DNA of 64,000 bases, taken from contig JAEWCQ010000026.1 in assembly GCA_023390555.1 (NCBI GenBank), positions 4,381-68,380 on the forward strand, written 5' to 3'. Below, in pieces: positions 16,019 through 23,023 of this stretch. Under the pieces are notes generated by a model. The model worked only from the letters and a program-made list of their open reading frames with translations, searched no databases and was not told where the DNA came from. The number at the start of each line of letters is the position of its first letter. Positions within the stretch are counted from its first letter, which is position 1. A program made the translations under genes and the position numbers. This DNA comes from Bacillota bacterium. Lineage in GTDB: Bacteria; Bacillota; Clostridia; Lachnospirales; Lachnospiraceae.

Positions 16019-16122
16019 TCTCTTTTGCGTAAGTATTTTATGAAACAGAGGATTCCTAAAATGTAAAAGATAAACTCAACTATTCCAGAACAAATACCAT
16101 AATAATAGAACAGAGAAAACAT
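16015..16122 (-). CDS. Possible 35-residue hydrophobic small protein
   Basis: A short open frame follows a strong GGGAGGTGA site seven bases before ATG. The product is almost entirely hydrophobic or aromatic (MFSLFYYYGICSG at the start) and ends in the basic tail KYLRKRD. This is the profile of a single-pass membrane microprotein or a type I toxin. It ends four bases inside the end of the HxlR pseudogene. There is no family match I can name and no antisense promoter I can see, so it stays tentative. Confidence 0.45.
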   Translation of the reverse strand: MFSLFYYYGICSGIVEFIFYILGILCFIKYLRKRD

Positions 16123-16269
16123 AGAACTCACCTCCCATGAAAAATGACCAAGCAACAAGTAAAAAGACTGGATTTATATATTAAGTATAACAGTATCAGG
16201 TAAAAAGAGGAAGCACACGTTTATTTTAGATTCATATGATAGTAAGAGAAATATTCAGGAGATAACGAA

Positions 16270-16812
16270 ATGAATTATAATGAATACAACGGTTATGGCC
16301 AGTATATTTACAAGGAGGCAATCCCGTATATGCCAGTAACGGATTCGCTTGCAATGGCACAACAGACACAAAGCGATATATTCACATATCCCCAAAACCT
16401 TCAGAATGCGCTGTCTCTCATCCAGCAGGCACTTGGAGGTGAAACTGAGGATAGGATGTTTTATAGCTGGCTCATAGAGAATGCCCCTTCGGACGAGGAT
16501 AAACAGATTATTGGCGGTATCCGTGACAATGAAATAGGACACTATGATTTATTCGGGCAGTTATACTATGAACTGACAGGTATGATGCCGCAGCAGGTTA
16601 CAGGGGAGCAGTTCTCAGCACCCGAAAGCTACTGCGCAGGACTGGCCAATGCTTTGATGGGTGAACAAAATGCCGTTCAGAAATACCGCAAAATCCTTTA
16701 CGCAATGCAGAACCGCGTGCATATCAATATGATAACAGAGATTATAACGGATGAAATCAGACATGGCATACTTTACAATTACCTTTACACGAAAAACGGC
16801 TGCAAAGGTTAA
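16270..16812 (+). CDS. Ferritin-like (rubrerythrin-type) protein
   Basis: The 180-residue protein has an unstructured start and then a four-helix ferritin-like bundle. Metal-ligand patterns are visible: E in GGETEDRMFYSWL, EIGH in RDNEIGHYDLF, E in MGEQNAVQKY, and EIRH in TDEIRHGILYN. Two Exx H motifs plus two lone Glu fit a di-iron site. Such proteins act in peroxide or oxygen defence, and some are spore-associated. It lacks the C-terminal rubredoxin domain of true rubrerythrin. AGGAGATAA precedes the ATG. Confidence 0.8.
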   Translation: MNYNEYNGYGQYIYKEAIPYMPVTDSLAMAQQTQSDIFTYPQNLQNALSLIQQALGGETEDRMFYSWLIENAPSDEDKQIIGGIRDNEIGHYDLFGQLYYELTGMMPQQVTGEQFSAPESYCAGLANALMGEQNAVQKYRKILYAMQNRVHINMITEIITDEIRHGILYNYLYTKNGCKG

Positions 16813-16843
16813 CCATTTTGAGTGGGCTGTAGGAATGAGAAAT

Positions 16844-16872
16844 GGCTGGCAAAATCAGCGCTATTGCCAGCC
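16844..16872. terminator. Perfect 9-bp hairpin between convergent genes
   Basis: GGCTGGCAA (16844-16852) and TTGCCAGCC (16864-16872) are exact complements. It lies between the + ferritin-like gene and the - small gene, so it may serve either. Flanking T-runs are weak. Confidence 0.5.
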
Positions 16873-16956
16873 CCAAAAAAATAATTTGGTTTATAATTTT
16901 AAATAAGAAAATATTACAGGAATTATGGGTAGAATGAAATTATGTACAGGGGGGAA

Positions 16957-17139
16957 TCAATCCCCGCCCGGGCCGTCCTTGCGCGGTCTGGATGATTCTG
17001 GAAGTGGTTCCACGGTGTAATTTTTTACAACGTTTTTGTCCTGTGGCAAATCTACATCCGGAATATTACCGTCATCATAGATGTCTACTGGCGGCTTGTC
17101 AGTTGGGGGTATATAGTTTTTTTCTGGTTTCATAGCCAT
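16957..17139 (-). CDS. Small acidic protein with YDDGNIP motif
   Basis: From ATG at 17139 the product is 60 residues, rich in Pro, Asp and Lys and probably disordered. The segment IYDDGNIPDVDLPQD closely matches a second tiny protein at 63816-63974 (DYDDGNIPEIDLPEN), and the two also share GAAAGG and GTGCGCT/GTGTGCT before the start. This conserved pair argues that both are translated. Function is unknown. An in-frame TTG farther upstream is less likely because it would precede the ribosome binding site. Confidence 0.7.
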   Translation of the reverse strand: MAMKPEKNYIPPTDKPPVDIYDDGNIPDVDLPQDKNVVKNYTVEPLPESSRPRKDGPGGD

Positions 17140-17304
17140 AGCGCACCATCCTTTCAAAACTAGGGTGTGCGGAATGCAGGAAAATTATGCTGAAAGAAAT
17201 AATAACATGGACACGGTGCATTCTGCGGATGAAAGCTTGTATAGGTAATAGAATTTTGCAAATAATATTCTTTGAATAAATAAGAATTGAACCAAAGGAT
17301 ATAA

Positions 17305-18153
17305 ATGAGACAATATTTTAAAGGATATTATTTTAAATGCAGAGCGAAAGATGAAACAGTTGCAATCATTCCAGCCTTTCACAACGATGGAATAGAAAGC
17401 AGTGCATCCTTGCAAATCATAACAAACGACAATGCATATTTCATTCCTTATTCTGAAATCAGATTCCAAGAGGATCAATTAAAAGTGGAAATCGGTCCTA
17501 ATTACTTTACAGAAAAGGGAATTTATTTGGATGTTGATTCTGAAGGATGTAGAATACAGGGAAAATTGAGATTTGGAAAATTTCAGAAAATTAAGTATGA
17601 CATCATGGGACCTTTTCAATATATCCCATTTATGGAATGCAAACATAGTATAATTAGTATGAGGCATTCTGTTAACGGAAAAATAAGTATAAACGGTAAG
17701 GTTTATAATTTTAATCAGGGGATTGGCTATATTGAGGGTGACAGGGGCTGTTCTTTTCCAAAGGAGTATATTTGGACGCAATGTCACTGCAAAAATGGTT
17801 CCATCATGCTGACCGTTGCGGACATTCCGTTATTGGGGTTTCATTTTAAAGGAATCATTGGAATCATACTGGTTGCAGGTCAGGAAATTCGAGTCGCGAC
17901 CTATCTCGGCGCAAAAGTTGTCTCTGTTAGCGATGATACAGTCGTAATTAAGCAGGGAAAATATACAATTTCTGCAAAGCTGCTTGAGACAAGCAATCAA
18001 AAATTAAACGCACCCGTAAACGGAAAAATGTCAAGAATGATACATGAGAGCGCATCCTGCAGTGCAAGGTATCAACTTATCTGCAACGATAACACGCTTT
18101 TGGAGTTCACAAGTCAGAATGCAAGCTTTGAATTTGAAATGCAAAAACAGTAG
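17305..18153 (+). CDS. Tocopherol cyclase-like lipocalin-type protein
   Basis: The 282-residue, beta-rich protein contains GYIEGDRGCSFPKEYIWTQC near residues 140-160, which resembles the conserved YxExxWGxSFPxxYxWxQ motif of the tocopherol cyclase family (calycin fold). There is no signal peptide. Bacterial homologues outside tocopherol producers have no established reaction; some related proteins handle lipids or isoprenoids. It is a single-gene unit with its own terminator. Fold is fairly confident, chemistry is not. Confidence 0.72.
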   Translation: MRQYFKGYYFKCRAKDETVAIIPAFHNDGIESSASLQIITNDNAYFIPYSEIRFQEDQLKVEIGPNYFTEKGIYLDVDSEGCRIQGKLRFGKFQKIKYDIMGPFQYIPFMECKHSIISMRHSVNGKISINGKVYNFNQGIGYIEGDRGCSFPKEYIWTQCHCKNGSIMLTVADIPLLGFHFKGIIGIILVAGQEIRVATYLGAKVVSVSDDTVVIKQGKYTISAKLLETSNQKLNAPVNGKMSRMIHESASCSARYQLICNDNTLLEFTSQNASFEFEMQKQ

Positions 18154-18204
18154 CAGATACGGTTGATTTGTGAAACACTTAAAGGAATAGTTAGTATCTT
18201 ACAG

Positions 18205-18228
18205 CTGTCACGTTTGTGGCAGTTTTTT
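18205..18228 (+). terminator. Intrinsic terminator of the tocopherol cyclase-like gene
   Basis: CTGTCAC-GTTT-GTGGCAG (one G-U) is followed by seven T residues. Confidence 0.8.
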
Positions 18229-18529
18229 TATAATTATCCTATAAAATAAAATTTAGCAGTACCGCTTTTGGTTTGTGTGGTAATACGATCGGAACCTTCG
18301 GCGCACATGGTGCAAGGTCGGCTTGTTTTAAGAGATTTGTCTTAAATAAATAATCGTATCAAAAATAGAAAAACCTTGAATAGTTCCGTTTATTATATTA
18401 TAATAACAAGGTTTTAAAGGTAAAAAAGTTTGGTATTTAAATTAGAAACAATGCTTTATGGCTTGGCATGGCTGGCAGGAACAACACAGATGTTTTTTAC
18501 TTAAATGATAATTAGGAGGTATACAGCAA
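18229..18529. other. Intergenic region with a long inverted repeat
   Basis: AAAACCTTG (18370-18378) and CAAGGTTTT (18407-18415) are complementary across a 28-base AT-rich loop. No open frame with a ribosome binding site is visible. Confidence 0.4.
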
Positions 18530-19009
18530 ATGCCAAGAAACAAATTCCAGACCATTATTTTTACTTTATTAATGCCCCTTTTTATGGTGTATGTTATGAT
18601 TTGTTATAACATTGCCATCGACACCGGGAGCATGCAAAATCAGGTTTTTCTACTCGCATTGAAAGAGTTGGTGATCATGTGGCCCGCTGCGTTTTTATTG
18701 GAACGACTGATCGGTGAAAAGCTGGCAATGAAATTAGCAGCAAGAATTATCATACCGGAAATGAAAGTCCCCATTGTCATGATTTTGGTGATTTCTTCTA
18801 TGACAGTATGTGTCATGTGTCCGTTGATGAGCCTGTTGGCCGTGCTTCTTTTCCGGAGTCCGGGTATAGAGCTTTTTCCTGTATGGATCAAGACAATCGT
18901 GCTGAATTTTCCAATGGCCTTTTTTTCACAGATTTTTTTCATTGGGCCTTTTGTACGTTTGATATTTGGCTTGATTTTTAGAAAAGATACGGTAGATGTA
19001 AGAAATTGA
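18530..19009 (+). CDS. DUF2798 membrane protein (two repeats)
   Basis: The 159-residue protein contains two copies of the two-helix DUF2798 unit. The first spans about residues 1-70 (IIFTLLMPLFMVYVMICYN, then WPAAFLLE) and the second 80-150 (ILVISSMTVCVMCPLM, then NFPMAFFSQIFFIGPFV). That makes four transmembrane helices. Members are widespread in Firmicutes, often beside TetR or MarR regulators, without a known function. AGGAGG lies nine bases before the ATG. Confidence 0.85.
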   Translation: MPRNKFQTIIFTLLMPLFMVYVMICYNIAIDTGSMQNQVFLLALKELVIMWPAAFLLERLIGEKLAMKLAARIIIPEMKVPIVMILVISSMTVCVMCPLMSLLAVLLFRSPGIELFPVWIKTIVLNFPMAFFSQIFFIGPFVRLIFGLIFRKDTVDVRN

Positions 19010-19140
19010 ATCAAACTTCGATAACTGAAATATCTGTATGAGACATTGGCTGTGCTGGTTTGAGAAATACGAAATATAGATGGTGTTTTTTCGTAACAGA
19101 AAGACTTTCAATTTGGCCAGGCCTTTCTGAAATCAGAGTA

Positions 19141-19169
19141 TTGACACCATACAACGCGTTGCATATAAT
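19141..19169 (+). promoter_or_regulatory. Consensus sigma-A promoter for the antitoxin RNA
   Basis: TTGACA (19141-19146), exactly 17 bases, then TATAAT (19164-19169). This perfect consensus has no open reading frame behind it and points at the toxin gene's 3' side. Confidence 0.85.
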
Positions 19170-19175
19170 AATTTT

Positions 19176-19276
19176 AGCAGACAGCCGAAAGATAGAAGAA
19201 CCTATCTGCTCCGGCAAGATCAAATAGTTAAGGAATAACCGTCTACTTTACCAGGAGCAGGACGGTTATTTTTTTT
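19176..19276 (+). ncRNA. Putative type I antitoxin RNA (about 100 nt)
   Basis: A transcript from the consensus promoter would start near 19176 and end at the strong hairpin 19234-19270 with its T-run to 19276. It has no coding capacity with a ribosome binding site. It runs antisense to the toxin's last codons and 3' untranslated region, the arrangement of TxpA/RatA-type modules in which an unstable or base-pairing RNA silences the toxin mRNA. The call is inference from geometry; expression is not shown. Confidence 0.7.
19234..19276 (+). terminator. Terminator shared by antitoxin RNA and toxin gene
   Basis: AATAACCGTC (19234-19243) pairs exactly with GACGGTTATT (19261-19270), followed by T through 19276 on the + strand. 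The toxin stop codon is inside the right arm, so the same hairpin can end the opposite transcript. Confidence 0.85.
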
Positions 19277-19352
19277 GTCTGCCATTTCTGACAAGCGTGA
19301 TAACTGCGCACAGCATGATGACAAAGGTGAATAAATCACTATATGTAATCAT
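19266..19352 (-). CDS. Holin-like type I toxin, 28 residues
   Basis: ATG at 19352 is preceded by AAGGGGATGG. The peptide begins MITYSDLFTFVIMLCA, closely matching the MxTYSDLxQ start of putative holin-like toxins (TxpA/BsrG-like group), has one transmembrane helix and ends in a basic NGRQKK tail. Such peptides insert in the membrane and are silenced by antisense RNA. The convergent consensus promoter and terminator at 19141-19276 supply that RNA. It is too short for most gene callers. Confidence 0.82.
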   Translation of the reverse strand: MITYSDLFTFVIMLCAVITLVRNGRQKK

Positions 19353-19598
19353 TGCACCATCCCCTTCCGCAAGACTCGGAGCAGAGGGACAACCGCCCTT
19401 CGGCTGTCATCATAAGTTTACGATATTGGTATCGTGAACAAAAGCAAATTGAGTCGATACGAAATGTTTTTATTGATTCCGCGGGAGATAAAAGAGAAAA
19501 GATTATTTGGAAATTCTTATCACCAATACCTGGAATTTTCTATATGATTTATGGTAACAGTTAGTCAGAATCAGTCAAAAGCTACAGGGGGTGGCAAG

Positions 19599-19754
19599 AT
19601 GACCTGCAATAAAAAAAGCTGTGGAAACTGTACCTTTAATCGGTTTGATGGTGATGAATATATCTGCAATAACGAAGAATCAGTGAATTACGAAATGTAT
19701 ACGGACGATGATACCGTTTGTGATGAATGGACGCAAAAGGGTGGAGATCAATAG
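19599..19754 (+). CDS. Small cysteine-rich protein
   Basis: ATG at 19599 follows AGGGGGTGG. The 51-residue product has five cysteines: Cys3, then KSCGNC, YICNN and TVCDEW. The remaining composition is acidic (DGDEY, YTDDD). The spacing suggests a small zinc or iron-sulfur site, but I do not recognise the family. It stands alone between the toxin locus and the lysin gene. Confidence 0.65.
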   Translation: MTCNKKSCGNCTFNRFDGDEYICNNEESVNYEMYTDDDTVCDEWTQKGGDQ

Positions 19755-19981
19755 ATCTTAGAAATGAGAATAGCATTGCATATATGCCGGAATTTCCGGC
19801 ATTACATAGATGAGGAACGAAATCATGTCAATTCCATGGCATCATATCACAGGTACGGAATAAGTTATTAATGGGGCATCGGTTAAACCGGAGCCGAAAT
19901 AAAAATAGCAGTAGAAAAAGCATGAAAGTAAGAATGATACGAGTATCTCAGGCAAGTGAAACGTAAATGAGGAGTGCAAAT

Positions 19982-20767
19982 ATGAGTAAGACAGGAGAGG
20001 GATTAGCGGAATTTGGAAGGTGCAAAGAGGGCACGCCGTATGTCTATGGGACAAAAGGTGCGGATGGAGCGCTGACTCAGACAAGAGTCAAAGCGCTGGC
20101 TGCAGCGTATCCCATTATTTTTACGGCTGATTATCTGAAAAAAATTGCAGAAAAGGAACTGGTGGGAAAAGTATGCTGTGATTGTTCCGGTCTGATTTCC
20201 TGGTACACGAACTATGTACTTGGATCTGCTCAGTTGTATGCACAGGCATATACGAGGCTGCCGATCGCAGCGATCAGAAATTTTGCTGTTGGTACAATTC
20301 TATGGAAAAAAGGCCATGTGGGAGTCTATCTTGGTATCGTTGATGGTGTACCTTGTGATGTGCAGAGCAAAGGGATTGATTATGGATGTCTCATGCTGCC
20401 TTGCACAGAGACCGAATGGAAATACGGTCTGACCTTTCCCTGGCTGACCTATCACTATACAGTAAATCTGGCTGCGCAGGCGACCTGGAAAGGGACCAAT
20501 CCATATACGGAGCCAACTGTCGTTGTAACGACACCCGCTCGTGCAAAAGAAAGAGGTATCACGCAGTATAGTTCTAACGGTGAAGGTGTGAAATGGCTGC
20601 AGTGGGAATTAAATGAATCTGGGAGCACCCTTGAGATTGATGGAGTCATGGGATCTAAGGCGCTGGAAGCACTGGAGGCTTATCAGATGGCCTGTGATCT
20701 TACATCGGATGGATTGGCGGGTTCAATTACCAGAAGATATCTGAAGGGAGAAGAGACAGATCAGTAG
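19982..20767 (+). CDS. NlpC/P60-type endolysin with peptidoglycan-binding domain
   Basis: From ATG 19982 (GAGGAG upstream, better than the in-frame ATG at 19967) the protein has 261 residues. The N-terminal domain carries the catalytic Cys in CCDCSGLISWY (residue 68) and the His in KKGHVGVYLG (near 112). The C-terminal part (about 195-258) is a PG_binding_1 repeat: NGEGVKWLQWEL, then DGVMGSKALEALEAYQ. There is no signal peptide, as in phage-type amidases or endopeptidases released with a holin or at lysis. No other phage gene is nearby, so it may be a domesticated remnant. Confidence 0.85.
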   Translation: MSKTGEGLAEFGRCKEGTPYVYGTKGADGALTQTRVKALAAAYPIIFTADYLKKIAEKELVGKVCCDCSGLISWYTNYVLGSAQLYAQAYTRLPIAAIRNFAVGTILWKKGHVGVYLGIVDGVPCDVQSKGIDYGCLMLPCTETEWKYGLTFPWLTYHYTVNLAAQATWKGTNPYTEPTVVVTTPARAKERGITQYSSNGEGVKWLQWELNESGSTLEIDGVMGSKALEALEAYQMACDLTSDGLAGSITRRYLKGEETDQ

Positions 20768-20795
20768 ATAAATTCGTATTTTTGAAAAAGGTCAA

Positions 20796-20824
20796 GAAAA
20801 AAGGCCCCGGCGTTAGCCGGGACC
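20796..20824 (-). terminator. Terminator of micro-gene copy 1
   Basis: Read on the minus strand, GGTCCCGGC-TAAC-GCCGGGGCC (one G-U) is followed by a T-run (A-run 20796-20802 on +). Confidence 0.85.
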
Positions 20825-20838
20825 CCCCTGGTAAGAAA

Positions 20839-20919
20839 TTAGCATCCGAGGCACTGACGGATATAATCCAGAAGTTCGCTGCAGCTGCTTCCACAAGTAC
20901 TTAAGAATTTATAACACAT
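20839..20919 (-). CDS. 26-residue cysteine-rich peptide, copy 1
   Basis: AAGGAGG stands eight bases before ATG (20917-20919). The peptide starts MCYKFLSTCGSSC, continues SELLDYIRQ and ends CLGC, so five of 26 residues are Cys (2, 9, 13, 23, 26). A promoter, ribosome binding site and strong terminator make a complete gene. An identical copy lies 1.17 kb away. I know no family for it. Candidates are a secreted signal or RiPP-like precursor, a metal-binding microprotein or a small toxin; no modification enzyme or exporter is adjacent. Confidence 0.7.
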   Translation of the reverse strand: MCYKFLSTCGSSCSELLDYIRQCLGC

Positions 20920-20963
20920 ATCGTAATCCTCCTTTTGGTTTGCTTGATTGATTTTGTAATTAG

Positions 20964-20992
20964 ATTGTAACAATTCTGTAATGAATAAGCAA
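20964..20992 (-). promoter_or_regulatory. Promoter of micro-gene copy 1
   Basis: On the minus strand TTGCTT (20987-20992), 17 bases, TACAAT (20964-20969). The same boxes and spacing are found in copy 2. Confidence 0.7.
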
Positions 20993-21076
20993 TAGGAGCA
21001 ATCTGGGAAATCTGGAAAACAGAGAAATATAAATTTTCCAGATTCATACATCTAATATTTGGTTTACATAACATTG

Positions 21077-21106
21077 TTGACATAATCGAATATTCTATGA
21101 TAAAAT
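21077..21106 (+). promoter_or_regulatory. Promoter of the 72-residue protein gene
   Basis: TTGACA (21077-21082), 18 bases, TAAAAT (21101-21106). Confidence 0.65.
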
Positions 21107-21182
21107 AAAAAAGAACAGAGAAAGAGAAGAAGGTCATTCGAATATTGCATCACACTTCAGTGCATGTGAAAGGAGATTTGCA

Positions 21183-21401
21183 ATGGCAAAGTTACCAGTT
21201 GAGAATATCATAAAAAGTGCAATCGATGAAGTGGTACAGGATTCTATGAAAGAAATAAAGCTGGCGCTGCTTTTGGATCTTCAGAAGAAGATGAAGCAGA
21301 TTCCGTCAGAGAAGGAATCGGGCGGTTTTCAGGATGGTGTCAATTTGTGTATTGATTTTATTGAAGGAGAAAAAAATAATATCCTTCAGGGAATAGAATA
21401 A
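21183..21401 (+). CDS. 72-residue protein of unknown function
   Basis: AAGGAG lies seven to eight bases before ATG. The product is largely helical and amphipathic (VENIIKSAIDEVV, then LALLLDLQKKMKQ) with one Cys in VNLCIDFIEGE. It has its own consensus-like promoter. It lies between the two copies of the cysteine-rich micro-gene, on the opposite strand. No family is recognised. Confidence 0.65.
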   Translation: MAKLPVENIIKSAIDEVVQDSMKEIKLALLLDLQKKMKQIPSEKESGGFQDGVNLCIDFIEGEKNNILQGIE

Positions 21402-21472
21402 AGAGAGGGGGTCTGGCGGTCGCAGGGATACGATTGTCGGGCTCCTTTTTAGATATAGTGAAAACAGACAAG

Positions 21473-21544
21473 AACAAAAGTGTATGTTGTACACTCCAGC
21501 ATCCTACTGCTTCGAGCGTACAGCTTTTGTTAAGCGCACGAAGC
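21473..21544. other. Structured intergenic element with competing hairpins
   Basis: AACAAAAG (21473-21480) can pair with CTTTTGTT (21524-21531) enclosing a GTGTA/TACAC hairpin (21480-21494). Alternatively GCTTCG (21509-21514) pairs with CGAAGC (21539-21544). The stems cannot all form together. It lies between two convergent small genes with no open frame of its own. Confidence 0.4.
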
Positions 21545-21621
21545 TTTGCATCTAAATTTTATACTGCAGGAAAATCATAACTTTTACACACTCATGTAAC
21601 AAGGTCTTTCCTAATAGAATG

Positions 21622-21648
21622 AAAAAAGCTCTGGCATAAGCCAGAGCT
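21622..21648 (-). terminator. Terminator of the 55-residue protein gene
   Basis: AGCTCTGGC and GCCAGAGCT (21627-21635, 21640-21648) are exact complements, followed on the minus strand by T residues. Confidence 0.85.
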
Positions 21649-21673
21649 TGGACATGAAATTGGCAGTCATCTG

Positions 21674-21841
21674 TTATTTCATCTGTGCAACGACCTGCTT
21701 TAGATCGTCAATGGTTGAAATTTCTACTTCGGAATCATCCAGCTTGTCACGAATTGGCTGGGATAAGGATAGATAGTAATCTTTAAAAACAGATTTGCTT
21801 AAGTAACTGCTTGATAAGTTTACATCATCAAAATCACTCAT
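21674..21841 (-). CDS. 55-residue acidic protein of unknown function
   Basis: ATG at 21841 is eight bases after GAGGTG; the ATG six bases earlier would overlap that site. The product is Ser- and Asp-rich (MSDFDDVNLSSSYLS) with a C-terminal helix STIDDLKQVVAQM. No Cys or membrane helix. It lies 160 bp from micro-gene copy 2 on the same strand, with its own terminator. Function is unknown. Confidence 0.65.
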   Translation of the reverse strand: MSDFDDVNLSSSYLSKSVFKDYYLSLSQPIRDKLDDSEVEISTIDDLKQVVAQMK

Positions 21842-21962
21842 TTTCATCACCTCTAGGTAAAGCATATGTAAATAGAACGAATTTTATCAAAAATTATTTA
21901 ATATGAAAGCAATTTTAAATAGTAACTGGAGGAACAGGTAGTTCAGATGGCGATGAAGTGAC

Positions 21963-21989
21963 AAAAAATGACCCCGGCATTTGCCGGGG
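21963..21989 (-). terminator. Terminator of micro-gene copy 2
   Basis: CCCCGGC-ATTT-GCCGGGG (21972-21989 on +) is perfect and is followed on the minus strand by a T-run. It differs from copy 1's terminator in loop and arms while the coding parts are identical. Confidence 0.85.
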
Positions 21990-22004
21990 CCCCCAGGTAG
22001 AAAA

Positions 22005-22085
22005 TTAGCATCCGAGGCACTGACGGATATAATCCAGAAGTTCGCTGCAGCTGCTTCCACAAGTACTTAAGAATTTATAACACAT
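22005..22085 (-). CDS. 26-residue cysteine-rich peptide, copy 2
   Basis: Same peptide as copy 1, with every codon identical, including the ribosome binding site AAGGAGG and its eight-base spacing. Upstream differences cluster outside the promoter boxes. Two complete transcription units for the same tiny product within 1.2 kb suggest gene dosage or independent control matters. It lies next to a TetR regulator gene on the same strand. Function is unknown. Confidence 0.7.
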   Translation of the reverse strand: MCYKFLSTCGSSCSELLDYIRQCLGC

Positions 22086-22129
22086 ATCGTAATCCTCCTT
22101 TTGGTTTGCTTGATTGATTTTGTAATTGA

Positions 22130-22158
22130 ATTGTAACAATTTTGTAATGATTAAGCAA
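22130..22158 (-). promoter_or_regulatory. Promoter of micro-gene copy 2
   Basis: On the minus strand TTGCTT (22153-22158), 17 bases, TACAAT (22130-22135), conserved with copy 1 although bases in the spacer differ. Confidence 0.7.
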
Positions 22159-22310
22159 TAGGAGCAATTTGGGAAATATGGAATACAGAATATATTGATT
22201 TTTCAGATTCCTGTAATCATCCAATGATAGGTATCCTGTTGTTTCCACAAGGTGGGGGTATCGGTGTCTTTTCATAAGAATCTCCCGTTGTAATTTGGAG
22301 CGACATTCGG

Positions 22311-22841
22311 TTATGATTTATAAATGGAATGCAATATGGATATCAGAATATCATCGGACACCGTATTATCATTGGATGATGTAATATACAGGTTATACAG
22401 AGATCCTGCAAATGCCGGAAGTATATAAAGACGCAGTCTGTCGTCATCCGGCCGGCACCAGGTGTCTGTTATGTATTTTGTGAGCTTTTCCAAGAAGAGA
22501 TGACCCAATCCGCTTTGGAACAGGCAGCACAGGAAGTCATCGTGTTTCCTTAAATAGGTAAAACAGTGTCTGAGGTTAGCAATATCACTAAAATTTCCCT
22601 GTTCGGGCAGCTGCTTGAATTCTGCATGATATTCATCCAAAACATCCGTTAAATGGGAGGACAATATGTCCTCTTTGCTTTGATAATTCCGATAATAAGT
22701 CATGCGTGAAACACCAGCCCGTTTGGTGAGTTCAGAGATAGAAATACAGGAAAGAGGTTTCTCTTTCAGCAGTTGTATGAATGCAGTTACCATGCATTCT
22801 TTGACCAGAAGGTTAGTCTGATTTATTTTTCTTTTTTCCAT
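22311..22841 (-). CDS. TetR/AcrR-family regulator
   Basis: The 176-residue protein has a TetR N-terminal helix-turn-helix: AFIQLLKEKPLSCISISELTKRAGVSRMTYYRNYQSKEDIL in short form, with GVSRMTYYRNY as recognition helix near residue 45-55. The C-terminal ligand domain resembles the DhaS-type group (LRHCFTYLRKHDDFL). ATG at 22841 follows GAGGG; the upstream in-frame TTG lacks spacing. It is divergent from the membrane protein at 23024, the probable target. Ligand unknown. Confidence 0.85.
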   Translation of the reverse strand: MEKRKINQTNLLVKECMVTAFIQLLKEKPLSCISISELTKRAGVSRMTYYRNYQSKEDILSSHLTDVLDEYHAEFKQLPEQGNFSDIANLRHCFTYLRKHDDFLCCLFQSGLGHLFLEKLTKYITDTWCRPDDDRLRLYILPAFAGSLYNLYITSSNDNTVSDDILISILHSIYKS

Positions 22842-23023
22842 AAACAAAATCCCTCGTTTTGTAACAGTTGCTGCCAGTCAGATTGAATTGAAAAAAATAT
22901 AGTGTTACAATATGTCACATCTCATTATATTAGATTTTAAATAAGATGCAATATATGGCAGCAACGCTTGGCAGCCATGTGGGATGAGAACGGTGGATTG
23001 ATTCTTCTGGGAGTGTAAAAGAG

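Larger units (their letters stand above)
20838..21045 (-). repeat. Direct repeat copy 1 carrying the cysteine-rich micro-gene
   Basis: About 205 bp here match 22004-22210. The coding part is identical, and the promoter segment and flank differ at only a few positions. Confidence 0.85.
22004..22210 (-). repeat. Direct repeat copy 2 carrying the cysteine-rich micro-gene
   Basis: It matches 20838-21045. Identity is complete through the coding part and ribosome binding site, and falls off gradually upstream of the -35 box. Confidence 0.85.

Noticed and set aside
19352..19564. 70-codon + strand frame opposite the holin-like toxin
   Set aside because: No ribosome binding site; it starts at the toxin's complement and is explained as its shadow.
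20838..22210. CRISPR-like direct repeats
   Set aside because: Only two copies of about 205 bp, separated by genes, with coding and promoter content. Not an array.
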